Source: Phycisphaeraceae bacterium (GTDB taxonomy: Bacteria; Planctomycetota; Phycisphaerae; Phycisphaerales; Phycisphaeraceae). From it: a DNA stretch of 52,804 nt. Below are positions 1-8,253 of the stretch, piece after piece (within the stretch, counting starts at the first letter, position 1; each line of letters opens with the position of its first letter). The translations under genes and the position numbers were made by a program. The notes beneath the pieces are model-generated. The model saw only the letters and a list, made by a program, of their open reading frames with translations. It was not told where the DNA came from and did not search any database. Where the stretch lies: the NCBI GenBank assembly GCA_020848195.1, contig JADLAP010000062.1:1-52804 (forward strand), written 5' to 3'.

Positions 1-1258
1 CCACGGCCGCGCCATGCAGCGGTTGGCCGATGTCACCGGCCGAGACGGTGCGTTCGTGCCAGTCCTGCCGCTGCATCAGGCCCACGCCGGTCGCCGGCGC
101 GTTGCCCATGATCGCGGTGATCCGGGCTTGCAGCAGCACGTCGATGCTCAGCGTCACGTCCTGTCCCGCCACCGGCTCCACGCGATCCGCCGCGTCCGTC
201 TGGCGATCGCGGGTCAGTTCGCCGCGCCGGCCGTGCAGACGGTTTTCCCGCGACCGCTCGACGCCCCAGCCGCCGACGTCGTCACCGGCGCGGTAGCCGC
301 CGAGATCGACCTCGCTCCGGCCGGCGTCGTCCTTCTTCACGAACGGCCGTTCCGTCAGCCACGGATCCTCAGGCCACAGCGGGCGGATGCCGCCGATGAT
401 GTGAATGCCCACGCCGCCGACCTCGATCTCCGCGGGCTCGGGCCTGCGCAGCGGCGCCGGCAGCGTCGAACGATCCACCCGCACCGTCACCGTCTCGAAC
501 GGATACGACCGCCGCTCCGAGTCGATCACACGCACCTGATGCCAGACCGACTGGAGATCACCCTCGGCCTCGGCTGACTTGCGCATCACCGCGAGCTTCG
601 TTTCCGGATGCACCGCGCGGAGGATCGGATGGGCGTCGAGTTCCTCGGCGATCGGAGCCGCCACGTCCGCCAGCAGCAGCGGGCCGGACGTCGTTTGCGA
701 TTCCTTCCGATACCACTGGAGCCAGAGATGCGACTTGAGATTCTGCACTTTTTCAATGATGGCGGCCCGGACGCGTTCCAGTTCCACGCGATCGACGCCG
801 CCGAATTGGGACAGCTCGTTCCACATCCGGTCGACCTGCGCGCGGTACGGCGGAAGATAGTCGCGGACCAGTTCGTCCCGCTGACGCGAATCCATCTGGT
901 TCCACCGGCCGGCGTTGCCTCGCCGGGTGTCCTTGCGGGCGTCGGCCAGCGCCATGCGATACGCCCATCGGCCGGTGAGGACCTCGTACCGCACCGCCAC
1001 GTCGTACGCCGGACGATCCTCCGCCAGCACGCGCTGACGGCGATCGAGGATCCGACCTCGTGCCGTGGGGATGAATGCATGTTGCACCAGGCGCGACTCG
1101 GCTTTGTCGCGCCACTGGCCGGCGTCCACCATCGTCAGGTACGCCATCTGGCTGAGCATCGCGGTGGTGACCAGCACCATCCCCGCCGCCAGCAGCAGGA
1201 GCCGCCGGTGGAACATGCTCGGCACGATTCGACGTAGAGGATTGCGCAGACGAATCAT
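1..1258 (-). CDS. Class B penicillin-binding protein (PBP2/FtsI type), C-terminal part outside window
   Basis: Peptidoglycan D,D-transpeptidase of the class B type, acting in the periplasm. The reading frame is open from the ATG at 1258 down to the left edge, giving about 419 residues. The N-terminus has basic residues and then a membrane anchor (LLLLAAGMVLVTTAML, about residues 21-36). It is followed by the class B signature TARGRILDRRQRVLAEDRPA (about 66-85), the usual RGxIxDRxGxxLA of the dimerisation domain. Near the edge a stretch resembling the start of the transpeptidase domain (GQPLHGAAVV) is reached. The catalytic SxxK, SxN and KTG boxes lie outside the window. An elongation-type PBP2 (MrdA) or a FtsI-like protein cannot be separated without the rest. 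The next gene on the same strand upstream is atpC, about 110 bp away. Confidence 0.85.
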   Translation of the reverse strand, partial: MIRLRNPLRRIVPSMFHRRLLLLAAGMVLVTTAMLSQMAYLTMVDAGQWRDKAESRLVQHAFIPTARGRILDRRQRVLAEDRPAYDVAVRYEVLTGRWAYRMALADARKDTRRGNAGRWNQMDSRQRDELVRDYLPPYRAQVDRMWNELSQFGGVDRVELERVRAAIIEKVQNLKSHLWLQWYRKESQTTSGPLLLADVAAPIAEELDAHPILRAVHPETKLAVMRKSAEAEGDLQSVWHQVRVIDSERRSYPFETVTVRVDRSTLPAPLRRPEPAEIEVGGVGIHIIGGIRPLWPEDPWLTERPFVKKDDAGRSEVDLGGYRAGDDVGGWGVERSRENRLHGRRGELTRDRQTDAADRVEPVAGQDVTLSIDVLLQARITAIMGNAPATGVGLMQRQDWHERTVSAGDIGQPLHGAAV

Positions 1259-1309
1259 GATCCGCGCGATTATACGCCCCCCGGACGTTTTCCCCCGCCA
1301 ATACCCCGG

Positions 1310-1336
1310 TTAGCGGCGAGGCCGAAGGCCCGCCCC
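1310..1336. repeat. Dispersed repeat family A, single copy (GGCC-TTC-GGCC hairpin)
   Basis: A copy of a roughly 26-bp element with a TTAGCGGCG(A/C)GGCC core, then GAAGGCCCGCC. It contains a short GGCC/GGCC stem around a 3-base loop. Related copies are at 8221-8245, 32538-32563, 37350-37376, 37400-37427 and 51952-51978, all between genes. Here it lies between the atpC stop and the penicillin-binding protein start. Confidence 0.8.
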
Positions 1337-1367
1337 GGAATTTTCCCGAAACAATCATCGCCCGCGC

Positions 1368-1781
1368 TTACACCCCCTGCGCCACATGCCTGGCGATTTC
1401 CATCAGACATCGCCCGCGCTTCACCGCGCGCTGCCTGGTCGCCACGTCGTCTTCCGACACCGCCGCGCGGGCCAGCGCTTCCTTCAGCCCCGATTCCGCG
1501 TCCTGACGCACGACCTGCTCCGCGGCGATCGCTTCCGGGGTCAGCACGATCAGCTTGTTGTCCACCATCTGGGCGAAGCCGCCGGCGAGGAAGAACCAGC
1601 GGGAGCCGCCCTGCTGAAAATCCAGCCGCAGCGGACCGTCGCCGAGCTTGATCAGCATCGGCGCGCGGCCAGGCTCCACGCCCAGCAGACCGTCCCAGCA
1701 TGGAACCGACGCATACGTCACCGGCTCGCTGAGCACCTGCTCCATCGGCGTCACCAGGGTGCATTGAAATACGTCTGCCAT
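1368..1781 (-). CDS. atpC: F-type ATP synthase epsilon subunit
   Basis: Epsilon subunit of the F1 sector, which couples the gamma stalk to rotation and regulates ATP hydrolysis at the inner face of the membrane. The 137-residue protein begins MADVFQCTLVTPMEQVLSE, the usual start of the N-terminal beta-sandwich, with VEPGRAPMLIKLGDGPLRL and FFLAGGFAQMVDNKLIVLTP further on. A C-terminal helical segment rich in Ala, Glu and Arg follows. The ATG at 1781 is chosen over one 24 bases upstream because GGAAGGAG sits 8-9 bases before it. No other ATP synthase gene is nearby: the flanks are a penicillin-binding protein and, divergently, bamA. This is therefore an orphan copy or a subunit encoded away from the main operon. 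Confidence 0.9.
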   Translation of the reverse strand: MADVFQCTLVTPMEQVLSEPVTYASVPCWDGLLGVEPGRAPMLIKLGDGPLRLDFQQGGSRWFFLAGGFAQMVDNKLIVLTPEAIAAEQVVRQDAESGLKEALARAAVSEDDVATRQRAVKRGRCLMEIARHVAQGV

Positions 1782-1851
1782 CGGGGCGCTCCTTCCCTGT
1801 GTCACCGCAGATCGTAGACGGCGATCCCTTTCCGTTCAACAAGGCGGGCGC

Positions 1852-1929
1852 GGACGCGCGGGCTGTCAGCCCGTGGCTATGAAAGACGAGGTTCTCTTTC
1901 CCAGCCGCGGGCAAACTGCCCGCGCGTCC
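1852..1929. repeat. Dispersed paired-palindrome element, family B, copy 1
   Basis: A 78-bp element whose two ends are inverted copies of each other (GGACGCGCGGGC at the left, its complement at the right). Each arm is itself a hairpin: GCGGGC, a 5-base loop, then GCCCGC. The second copy, at 11936-12022, shares the arms and the CTGGGAAAG inner flank. It lies in the divergent spacer between atpC and bamA. Confidence 0.85.
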
Positions 1930-2018
1930 CGTCTGTCCGTTTTACCCTGCCCCCGTCGCGTATTACACTGATGCCCTTGGACCTGCGCGTCGATGACGCG
2001 CCGTGTTGGAGCTATCGC

Positions 2019-4376
2019 GTGGTAGATCATGCAGGCAACGGCGTGTCATGTCGCATCGGACTGGTTGTCCTTTTGGCTCTGCTGGCTGTCTGCCCGCTGT
2101 CGGCGCAGACGGTCGACTATACCGGCAGACCGATCACCGACATCAAGGTCGAGGGACTCAAGGATGTGCCGGAGTCGCTGGTGCGCAACCAGATCCGCGT
2201 CACCCGCGGCGAGCCATATGATCCCAAGACCGTGCAGAACGACGTCAGCCGCATCACCCACCTCGGCCGGTTCATGACGGTCGAGGCCAAGGTCGAGACC
2301 CTCGCGGACGGCACGGTGGTGCTGACGTACGTCGTTCAGGAGCAGCCGCAGATCGCCGACGTCCGCGTCGTGGGCAACAAAGCCATCAACGACCAGGATC
2401 TGCTCCGCGACGTGGTCATCCAGAAGGGCGACCCCATCGACAGCTTCCTGATCGATCGCGGCGTCCAGTCCGTCAAGCGGGCGTACGAAGCCAAGGGCTA
2501 TTTCGATACCGAAGTGGTTATCGACAAGCAGTTGCTCGACGAATCCCATGTCGTGCTCTACCGCGTCCGCGAAGGGCCGAAGGTGCGCACGCGGGCGATC
2601 CGCTTTGAAGGCAACCAGGTCTTCAGCGACGACGAACTGTACAGCCAGATCAAGACCCGGACGTACATTTTCCTGCTCCGCAGCGGCGAAATGAGCCGCA
2701 CCGTGCTGGAGGATGACGCGGACAAGCTGCGGGCGTACTACCGCGACCGGGGCTACCTCGACGCCGAGGTCGGCCGGCGCATCGACCTGTCGCCCGACCA
2801 GAAGGACGCCACCGTGGTCTTCTTCATCGAGGAAGGCAGGCAGTACGTGGTCGACTCCATCCGCGTGGAGGGCAACGTCGTCTTCAGCGCCGAGCAGATC
2901 ATCGAAACCCTGCCGCTTCGCGTCGGCGGCATCTTCTCGACCAAGGCCCAGACCAAAAGCCAGGAAGCGGCGATCGACCTGTACGGCAAGCTGGGCTACA
3001 TCGAAACCAAGATCACGATCGACCGGCTGTTCCACGAGCACGAGCCTCGCGTGGACCTGGTGGTGCGGATCGAGGAAGGCTCGCCGTATCTCGTGGGCAA
3101 AGTCGCCGTCCGCGGCAACGAGATCACCAAGGACAAGGTCATCCTCCGGCAGGTCCGCGGCATGACGCCCAATCATCGGTTCGACCGGGCGGGCATCGAT
3201 CAGACGCAGAAACGCCTGAAGGAATCCGCCCTGTTCGAGGACGCCAAGGTGACCGTTCTCGACAACGAGGAGAACGACGAGCACCGCGACGTGCTGGTGG
3301 AAGTGAAGGAAAAGAACACCGGCAGCCTCAGCTTCGGCGCGGGCGTCAGCTCCGACGCGGGCGTCATCGGCGCGATCGAACTGACCCAGCGGAACTTCGA
3401 CATCACCGACGTGCCCGAGAGCTTCGGCGAATTCTTCACCGGCAAGGCGTTCCGCGGCGCGGGCCAGTATTTCGCCCTGACCCTCCAGCCCGGCAACGAG
3501 GTCAGCACCTACTCCGTCAACTTCCGCGAACCCTACCTCTTCGACTCGCAGTATTTCCTGGACACCTCGGCGTTCTTCTTCCAGCGCGACCGCGACGACT
3601 ACGACGAACAGCGCATCGGCGGCAACTTCGGCATCGGCCAGCGGTTCGGCGACGTCTGGTCCGCCAAGGTCGTCACCCGCGTCGAGCAGGTCACCATCGA
3701 CGACATCGGCGCCGGAGCCGCCACCGACATCGCGGCCGTCGAGGGCGACAGCCTGCTGACCTCGCTGGGACCGGTCATCACCCGCAACACCACCGACAGC
3801 CGCATCCTGCCTTCCGTGGGCAGCATCACGACCCTGGGCGTCCACCGCATCGGCGCGCTCGGCGGCGACTACGACTTCACCAAGGCCTCCATCAACTTCA
3901 AGAAGTTCTGGACCGTCGACGAGGACTTCCTCGGCCGCAGAACCATCTTCAGCATCGACCTCGAAACCGGCTACATCTTCGAGGAAGACTCCGCCCCCAT
4001 CTTCGAACGCTTCTACGCCGGCGGTCACCGCTCGCTCCGCGGCTTCCAGTACCGCGGCATCGGTCCACGAGGCCTGAACACCGCCGGCCAGACCACCGAT
4101 GACTCCATCGGCGGCGAATGGCTCTTCCTCGCCAGCGCCGAATACAACATCCCGATCTTCGAGGAAATCATCCGCTGGGTCTTCTTCGTCGACAGCGGCA
4201 CGCTTTCCCGCGACGTTTCACTGGACAACTATCGCGTCTCCGTCGGCACCGGTCTGCGGCTGACCATTCCTGGCTTCAATCAGGCGCCGTTCGCCTTTGA
4301 CGTGGCGTTCCCCGTCCGCAAATTCCACGGCGACGAGGAGCGCATTTTCAGCTTCGACGTGGCGCTGCCGTTCTGA
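2019..4376 (+). CDS. bamA: Outer membrane protein assembly factor BamA (Omp85)
   Basis: Central subunit of the BAM complex, which folds beta-barrel proteins into the outer membrane. A signal peptide (CRIGLVVLLALLAVCPLSAQ) is followed by five POTRA modules, roughly residues 32-435. Each ends in a Gly-Asn-containing strand such as VRVVGNK, IRFEGNQ, IRVEGNV or VAVRGNE. The remainder is a 16-strand-type barrel with the diagnostic SLRGFQYRGIGPRG loop motif and a terminal aromatic (FDVALPF). The GTG at 2019 is preferred because GGAG lies 7 bases before it and it gives a normal signal peptide; an in-frame ATG at 1971 would add 16 residues. It is followed at once by a Skp-like chaperone gene and then lipid A genes, the usual order for this pathway. 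Confidence 0.95.
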   Translation: MVDHAGNGVSCRIGLVVLLALLAVCPLSAQTVDYTGRPITDIKVEGLKDVPESLVRNQIRVTRGEPYDPKTVQNDVSRITHLGRFMTVEAKVETLADGTVVLTYVVQEQPQIADVRVVGNKAINDQDLLRDVVIQKGDPIDSFLIDRGVQSVKRAYEAKGYFDTEVVIDKQLLDESHVVLYRVREGPKVRTRAIRFEGNQVFSDDELYSQIKTRTYIFLLRSGEMSRTVLEDDADKLRAYYRDRGYLDAEVGRRIDLSPDQKDATVVFFIEEGRQYVVDSIRVEGNVVFSAEQIIETLPLRVGGIFSTKAQTKSQEAAIDLYGKLGYIETKITIDRLFHEHEPRVDLVVRIEEGSPYLVGKVAVRGNEITKDKVILRQVRGMTPNHRFDRAGIDQTQKRLKESALFEDAKVTVLDNEENDEHRDVLVEVKEKNTGSLSFGAGVSSDAGVIGAIELTQRNFDITDVPESFGEFFTGKAFRGAGQYFALTLQPGNEVSTYSVNFREPYLFDSQYFLDTSAFFFQRDRDDYDEQRIGGNFGIGQRFGDVWSAKVVTRVEQVTIDDIGAGAATDIAAVEGDSLLTSLGPVITRNTTDSRILPSVGSITTLGVHRIGALGGDYDFTKASINFKKFWTVDEDFLGRRTIFSIDLETGYIFEEDSAPIFERFYAGGHRSLRGFQYRGIGPRGLNTAGQTTDDSIGGEWLFLASAEYNIPIFEEIIRWVFFVDSGTLSRDVSLDNYRVSVGTGLRLTIPGFNQAPFAFDVAFPVRKFHGDEERIFSFDVALPF

Positions 4377-4458
4377 CGTCACGCCTAACATGTGGGGACA
4401 TCGGTCCCGTTGGAGCCGCCTTCGCGCGGCGATCCTTCTTACTCTGGAGATGTTTCGG

Positions 4459-5082
4459 ATGAAACGTACCGTTCGGATCGCGTTCCTCATGGCCACCCTC
4501 TGCCTGCTGTCGCACGCCGCCACGCGCGTCGCCTTCGCCCAGACCAAGCCGGAGGCCGGCCAGCACGGCAGGCCCACCGCCATCGCCGTCGTCGATGTCG
4601 AACGCTCCATGAACGCCATGGACGAGATGACCCAGATTCAGGCCAACATGAACACCCTGCTCGACCGCAGCAAGAACGAAGAGCTGGACCGGCGCAAGAA
4701 GCTCGAGCAGCTTCAGCAGGACCTGCAGCTTCTCCAGGCCGGCACCGACGCCTTCAGGCAGAAGTCCGACGAGCTGCAGCTCAAAGCCATCGAGCTGGAT
4801 TCCTGGTCCAAATTCCAGCAGGGCGCCCTCCAGCGCGAACAGGTGCTGCAACTGACCAACCTCTACCGCAAGCTGCTGGACATGGTCGGCAAGGTCGCCG
4901 GCGACAACGGGTTCGACATGGTGATCTTCAAGGAAAAAGATCCCGAGTTCCGCAACGTCAAGCCCGACGCCCTCAGCGCGCTGATCTCGCTGCGGAAAGT
5001 CCTCTGGGTCCGCGAAGACCTCGACCTGACCGACCAGGTCATCCTTCGCATGAACAACGAATGGAAGAACAACAAGAAGTGA
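4459..5082 (+). CDS. OmpH/Skp-family periplasmic chaperone
   Basis: Likely periplasmic chaperone that carries unfolded outer-membrane proteins to BamA. The 207-residue product has a signal peptide (MKRTVRIAFLMATLCLLSHA, cleavage near AFAQ). A short beta segment (AIAVVDVERSMNAM) corresponds to the Skp body strand. A long charged coiled coil follows, with heptads of Leu, Gln and Glu, and then a helix (LYRKLLDMVGKVAGDNGFDM) typical of OmpH proteins. The start at ATG 4459 is set by GGAG nine bases upstream; the frame is open earlier but without a signal. It lies between bamA and lpxD on the same strand, so all are probably co-transcribed. It is longer than E. coli Skp (about 160 residues). Confidence 0.85.
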   Translation: MKRTVRIAFLMATLCLLSHAATRVAFAQTKPEAGQHGRPTAIAVVDVERSMNAMDEMTQIQANMNTLLDRSKNEELDRRKKLEQLQQDLQLLQAGTDAFRQKSDELQLKAIELDSWSKFQQGALQREQVLQLTNLYRKLLDMVGKVAGDNGFDMVIFKEKDPEFRNVKPDALSALISLRKVLWVREDLDLTDQVILRMNNEWKNNKK

Positions 5083-5124
5083 TCCGCCCGATCGATCATC
5101 CGAGCCTGTGGAAAGAGAGTTGAC

Positions 5125-6201
5125 GTGTCCAGCTATACCGCCAGCCAGATCTGCCAGCGCGTCGGCGGCCGCTTGACCGGCGACGCGGAGGTGCTCATCG
5201 AGGGCGTGGAAATCCTCGGTCGGGCACAGGCCAGGCATGTCACGTTCATCCGTGACGCCCGTCATGCCGCCGAGTGGGCGCAGTCCAGCGCGGGCGCGGT
5301 GCTGGTCGCCGACGGTGTCGACGTGCAGCCGATCCCCAGCCGCGCGGTCATCCATGTGCCCGAAGCCGATCTGGCCATGGCGATCATGCTCGACCTCTTC
5401 GCCCTGCCCCGGCCTCTGCCCAAGCCGGGCGTCCATCCCTCGGCCGTCGTCGATCCCTCCGCGCAACTCGGTCCCGGCGTCGCCATCGGGCCCCACTGCA
5501 CCGTCGGCGCCCGCGTCAATCTCGGGCGCGGCGTCGTGCTACACGCCAACGTCGTCGTCCTCGACGACTGCGTCCTGGGCGAAAAGTGCGAACTCTTCCC
5601 CGGCGTCGTCGTCCGCGAACGCTGCGAACTGGGATGCCGCGTCGTGATCCACAGCAATGCCGTCATCGGCGCCGACGGATTCGGTTACCGCGCTTCACCC
5701 GACGGCAAGGGCGTGGTCAAGATTCCCCACATCGGCTTCGTCCGGCTGGGCAACGACGTGGAAATCGGCGCGGGAACCTGCATCGACCGCGGCAAGCTCT
5801 CACCCACCACCATCGGTGACGGGACCAAGATCGACAATCTCTGCCAGATCGCCCACAACTGTGAAATCGGACGCATGTGCCTGATCGCCGGTCAGGTCGG
5901 TATTGCCGGCTCCGTCACCGTGGGCGACGGCGTCCGCATGGGCGGCAAGGTCGCCATCCGCGACAACGTGACCATCGGCTCGGGAGCGAACCTGGCGGCG
6001 TGCTCGGCGATCATGGGCGATGTCCCCGAAGGCAAAACCTGGGGCGGATACCCGGCCCGCGACGCCGGCGAGGCCATGCGCGAAATCGCCATGCTCAAAA
6101 AACTGCCCGACCTGGTCAAAATGCTCAAACATTACGAACGCGAACGCGCCGGCGCGAAATCCAGACCCGATGCGGCGCGCTCCACGGACTGCTCCAGGTA
6201 A
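5125..6201 (+). CDS. lpxD: UDP-3-O-(3-hydroxyacyl)glucosamine N-acyltransferase LpxD
   Basis: Third step of lipid A synthesis: transfer of a 3-hydroxyacyl chain from acyl-ACP to the 2-amino group of UDP-3-O-acylglucosamine, in the cytoplasm. The 358-residue protein has an N-terminal uridine-binding domain (about 1-100). A left-handed beta-helix of hexapeptide repeats follows (about 105-320), for example [20 protein letters not shown]. The region with the probable catalytic histidine reads [10 protein letters not shown]-terminal helix ([15 protein letters not shown]) closes the trimer. The start is a GTG at 5125 preceded by GAAAGAGAG. It sits 42 bases after the skp-like gene and just before lpxC/fabZ. 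Confidence 0.95.
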   Translation: MSSYTASQICQRVGGRLTGDAEVLIEGVEILGRAQARHVTFIRDARHAAEWAQSSAGAVLVADGVDVQPIPSRAVIHVPEADLAMAIMLDLFALPRPLPKPGVHPSAVVDPSAQLGPGVAIGPHCTVGARVNLGRGVVLHANVVVLDDCVLGEKCELFPGVVVRERCELGCRVVIHSNAVIGADGFGYRASPDGKGVVKIPHIGFVRLGNDVEIGAGTCIDRGKLSPTTIGDGTKIDNLCQIAHNCEIGRMCLIAGQVGIAGSVTVGDGVRMGGKVAIRDNVTIGSGANLAACSAIMGDVPEGKTWGGYPARDAGEAMREIAMLKKLPDLVKMLKHYERERAGAKSRPDAARSTDCSR

Positions 6202-6240
6202 AATGTCGCGTTGGCATCGAACCCGCCACGCCAACCTGCG

Positions 6241-7560
6241 ATGGATGATGTTATGGATTGTCAGCAGACCATCGCCAAGCCCGTTTCCATGGACGGCCGA
6301 GGCCTCTTCTCCGGCGCGCCGGTGCATGTCACCTTCCGCCCAGCCCCGCCGGACCACGGCGTCGTCTTCGTCCGCACCGACCTCGCCGGCGCTCGCGTCC
6401 CCGCCCAGATTCAGCACGTCATCGACCAGCACCGACGCACCACCGTCCAGCACGGCGAAGCCTCCGTCGCCACCTGCGAACACTGTTTAAGCGCCTTGGC
6501 CGGCATGGGCATCGACAACCTCGTCATCGAACTCGACGCCGCGGAACTGCCCGGCGGCGACGGCTCGGCGCAGCCTTACCTCGACATCCTCAGCACGGCC
6601 GGTCTTCTGGCTTCCGAAACGCCCCGGCACAGGCTCGTCGTCCAGACGCCCGTCTCCGTCAGCGATGGCGACGCCGTCCTCGCCGCCCTCCCCTGCGACA
6701 GCCCGCAGATGCAGGTGACCTACCAGCTCGACTACGGCAAGGAAGGCCCCATCGGCCGGCAACTGCGCGTCTTCGACTTCACCAACGGCGACTACGCCCA
6801 CCAGATCGCGCCCGCACGCACCTTCGTCCTCGAAGCCGAAGTCCGCGCGCTCCGCGCCGCCGGCGTCGGCGGACACCTCACCGCCAAGGACATCCTCGTC
6901 ATCAACCGCGACGGTCCCGTCGGCGACAACGCCTTCCGCTTCGACGATGAACCCGTCCGCCACAAGATCGTCGATCTCATCGGCGACCTCTATCTCCTGG
7001 GCGCGCCGATCCAGGGCCGCATCGTCGCCCACAAATCCGGCCACGCGCTCAACCACGCCCTCTGCCGCGAACTGGTCAAGCAGGTCCAGACCCAGAAACG
7101 ACAGGACTTCGCCCGCAGCCGCAACGTCCTGGACATCCGCCGCCTGAGCCGCATTCTCCCCCACCGTTATCCCATGCTGCTGGTCGACCGCGTGATCGAA
7201 ATCGACGAGCAGCGCCGCGTGGTGGGCATCAAGAACGTCACCATCAACGAGCCGTTCTTCCAGGGCCACTACCCCGGCGCTCCGATCATGCCCGGCGTGC
7301 TGATCGTCGAAGCCATGGCCCAGATCGCCGGCGTGCTTGTCGCCCAGAAACTCGAACACACCGGCAAACTCGCCGTGCTGCTGAGCCTCGACAGGGTCAA
7401 GCTCCGCAAGCCGGTGACGCCCGGCGATCAACTGATCCTCGAAGCGCAGACGATCCGCATTCGCCGTCAGCTCGCGCACATGCAGTGCTACGCCTACGTC
7501 GGCGACGAACTGGCCGCCGAAGCCGAGATCAAGTTCATGCTCGTCGACGACGACCAATAG
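6241..7560 (+). CDS. lpxC/fabZ: Fused LpxC deacetylase / FabZ 3-hydroxyacyl-ACP dehydratase
   Basis: One polypeptide of about 439 residues joins two cytoplasmic enzymes. Residues about 5-290 are LpxC, the zinc enzyme committing UDP-3-O-acyl-GlcNAc to lipid A. Visible motifs are EHCLSALAGMGIDNLVIELD, the PARTFV segment, HKIVDLIGDLYLLG and KSGHALNH, with zinc-binding histidines in the first and last. Residues about 300-439 are FabZ, which dehydrates 3-hydroxyacyl-ACP: HRYPMLLVDRVIE, FFQGHYPG with the catalytic His, and IVEAMAQ with the catalytic Glu. Competition for the shared 3-hydroxyacyl-ACP may explain the fusion. This fusion is known in Bacteroidetes and Planctomycetes. The start is uncertain: ATG 6241, ATG 6253 or TTG 6211, none with a clear ribosome binding site. 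Confidence 0.95.
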   Translation: MDDVMDCQQTIAKPVSMDGRGLFSGAPVHVTFRPAPPDHGVVFVRTDLAGARVPAQIQHVIDQHRRTTVQHGEASVATCEHCLSALAGMGIDNLVIELDAAELPGGDGSAQPYLDILSTAGLLASETPRHRLVVQTPVSVSDGDAVLAALPCDSPQMQVTYQLDYGKEGPIGRQLRVFDFTNGDYAHQIAPARTFVLEAEVRALRAAGVGGHLTAKDILVINRDGPVGDNAFRFDDEPVRHKIVDLIGDLYLLGAPIQGRIVAHKSGHALNHALCRELVKQVQTQKRQDFARSRNVLDIRRLSRILPHRYPMLLVDRVIEIDEQRRVVGIKNVTINEPFFQGHYPGAPIMPGVLIVEAMAQIAGVLVAQKLEHTGKLAVLLSLDRVKLRKPVTPGDQLILEAQTIRIRRQLAHMQCYAYVGDELAAEAEIKFMLVDDDQ

Positions 7561-7581
7561 CGCCGTAATGACAATTGTTTA

Positions 7582-7608
7582 GCAGGAGGCCCGCAGGGCC
7601 CCCCTGCG
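7582..7608 (+). terminator. Strong hairpin between lpxC/fabZ and the alkyltransferase gene
   Basis: GCAGG..GGCCC pairs with GGGCC..CCTGC around a 3-base GCA loop, with one internal mismatch. There is no T-run after it, so it may be an mRNA-stabilising or attenuating hairpin rather than a classic terminator. Confidence 0.45.
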
Positions 7609-7628
7609 AACAACCCAAGGATCCGCGC

Positions 7629-7976
7629 ATGCCCACCCCCCGCCAAACCATCGAACAGGGTTGCCTCACCCCCGGCATGAACTTCCACGAAAAAGTCTGG
7701 GCGCTGACCGCGCGCATCCCCCAAGGCAAGGTCGCAACCTACGGCCAGATCGCCGCGGCTCTGGGCACTCGCGCCGCCCGCGCCGTCGGTCAGGCCCTGC
7801 ACCACAACCCCTACGCGCCGCAGGTCCCCTGCCATCGCGTCGTCGCCTCCACCGGCCACCTCAACGGCTTCGCCGAGGGCCTGGACGCCAAACGCAAACT
7901 GCTCCGCGCCGAAGGCGTCGCCTTCCGCGATGACGATCACGTCGATCTGTCCGCGTGCCGGTTCGCGCTGAAATGA
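7629..7976 (+). CDS. Methylated-DNA--protein-cysteine alkyltransferase-type protein (MGMT/Ada C-terminal domain)
   Basis: A 115-residue protein consisting only of the DNA-binding and active-site domain of O6-alkylguanine alkyltransferases. The helix-turn-helix region reads IPQGKVATYGQIAAALG. The active-site motif PCHRVV retains the acceptor cysteine, and GHLNGFAEGLDAKRKLL follows the usual layout. The N-terminal domain of full MGMT is missing. It may be a short repair enzyme or an MGMT-related factor, but the Cys argues against an alkyltransferase-like (Trp-substituted) protein. AAGGA seven bases before ATG 7629 sets the start; the frame is open upstream to a TTG at 7575. It follows lpxC/fabZ on the same strand but is unrelated in function. 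Confidence 0.88.
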   Translation: MPTPRQTIEQGCLTPGMNFHEKVWALTARIPQGKVATYGQIAAALGTRAARAVGQALHHNPYAPQVPCHRVVASTGHLNGFAEGLDAKRKLLRAEGVAFRDDDHVDLSACRFALK

Positions 7977-8007
7977 GCTGTGACCCGAACCGGAAAATGC
8001 GCGCATG

Positions 8008-8090
8008 AAAAAAGCCCGCGCCGATCTGCTCCAGGCATGTATTTTAGCCACAAGGGCTAGTGTGTAAGGTGCTGAGCAAGGTCGCGGGCT
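8008..8090 (-). ncRNA. Candidate small structured RNA ending in an oligo-U tract
   Basis: On the minus strand, 8090-8083 pairs perfectly with 8020-8013 (AGCCCGCG/CGCGGGCT). This is followed directly by a run of six T (8013-8008), so the closing stem doubles as the 3' terminator. Inside, TGCTC (8027-8031 on plus) pairs with GAGCA (8074-8078), and TAGCC/GGCTA (8045-8059) makes a 5-bp hairpin with a 5-base loop. GATAAT lies just upstream (about 8100-8095 on minus) as a possible -10, preceded by a 7-bp hairpin at 8103-8122. The SRP RNA tip consensus, RNase P and tmRNA hallmarks are absent. It may be an independent sRNA or the 3' UTR of the MATE gene. Confidence 0.38.
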
Positions 8091-8220
8091 ACTGTCATTA
8101 TCGTCGCGGATACAGCCGCGACGTTAGCTCAATTTACATATTTCATGCGGAAAAAACGAAAATATCCATTATTCAGACGCAAAAATCCGAATAACACGCA
8201 CAGGACGCAGCGCCATGTGG

Positions 8221-8245
8221 TTGGCGGCGCGGTCGAAGGCCCGCC
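8221..8245. repeat. Dispersed repeat family A, diverged copy
   Basis: GGCGGCGCGGTCGAAGGCCC followed by GCC: the same core as the copies at 1310, 32538, 37350, 37400 and 51952, with GTC for GCC in the stem. It lies just downstream of the MATE gene stop. Confidence 0.6.
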
Positions 8246-8253
8246 GCGGCGGT

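Noticed and set aside
14-577. A 187-codon plus-strand frame at the left edge
   Set aside because: Lies antisense to the penicillin-binding protein, whose frame is open through the edge and carries the class B signature.
2046-4028. A 660-codon open frame on the minus strand opposite bamA
   Set aside because: Composition is dominated by Val, Asp, Ala and His as expected from the reverse complement of GC-rich coding DNA, it has no recognisable domain, and bamA on plus is unambiguous.
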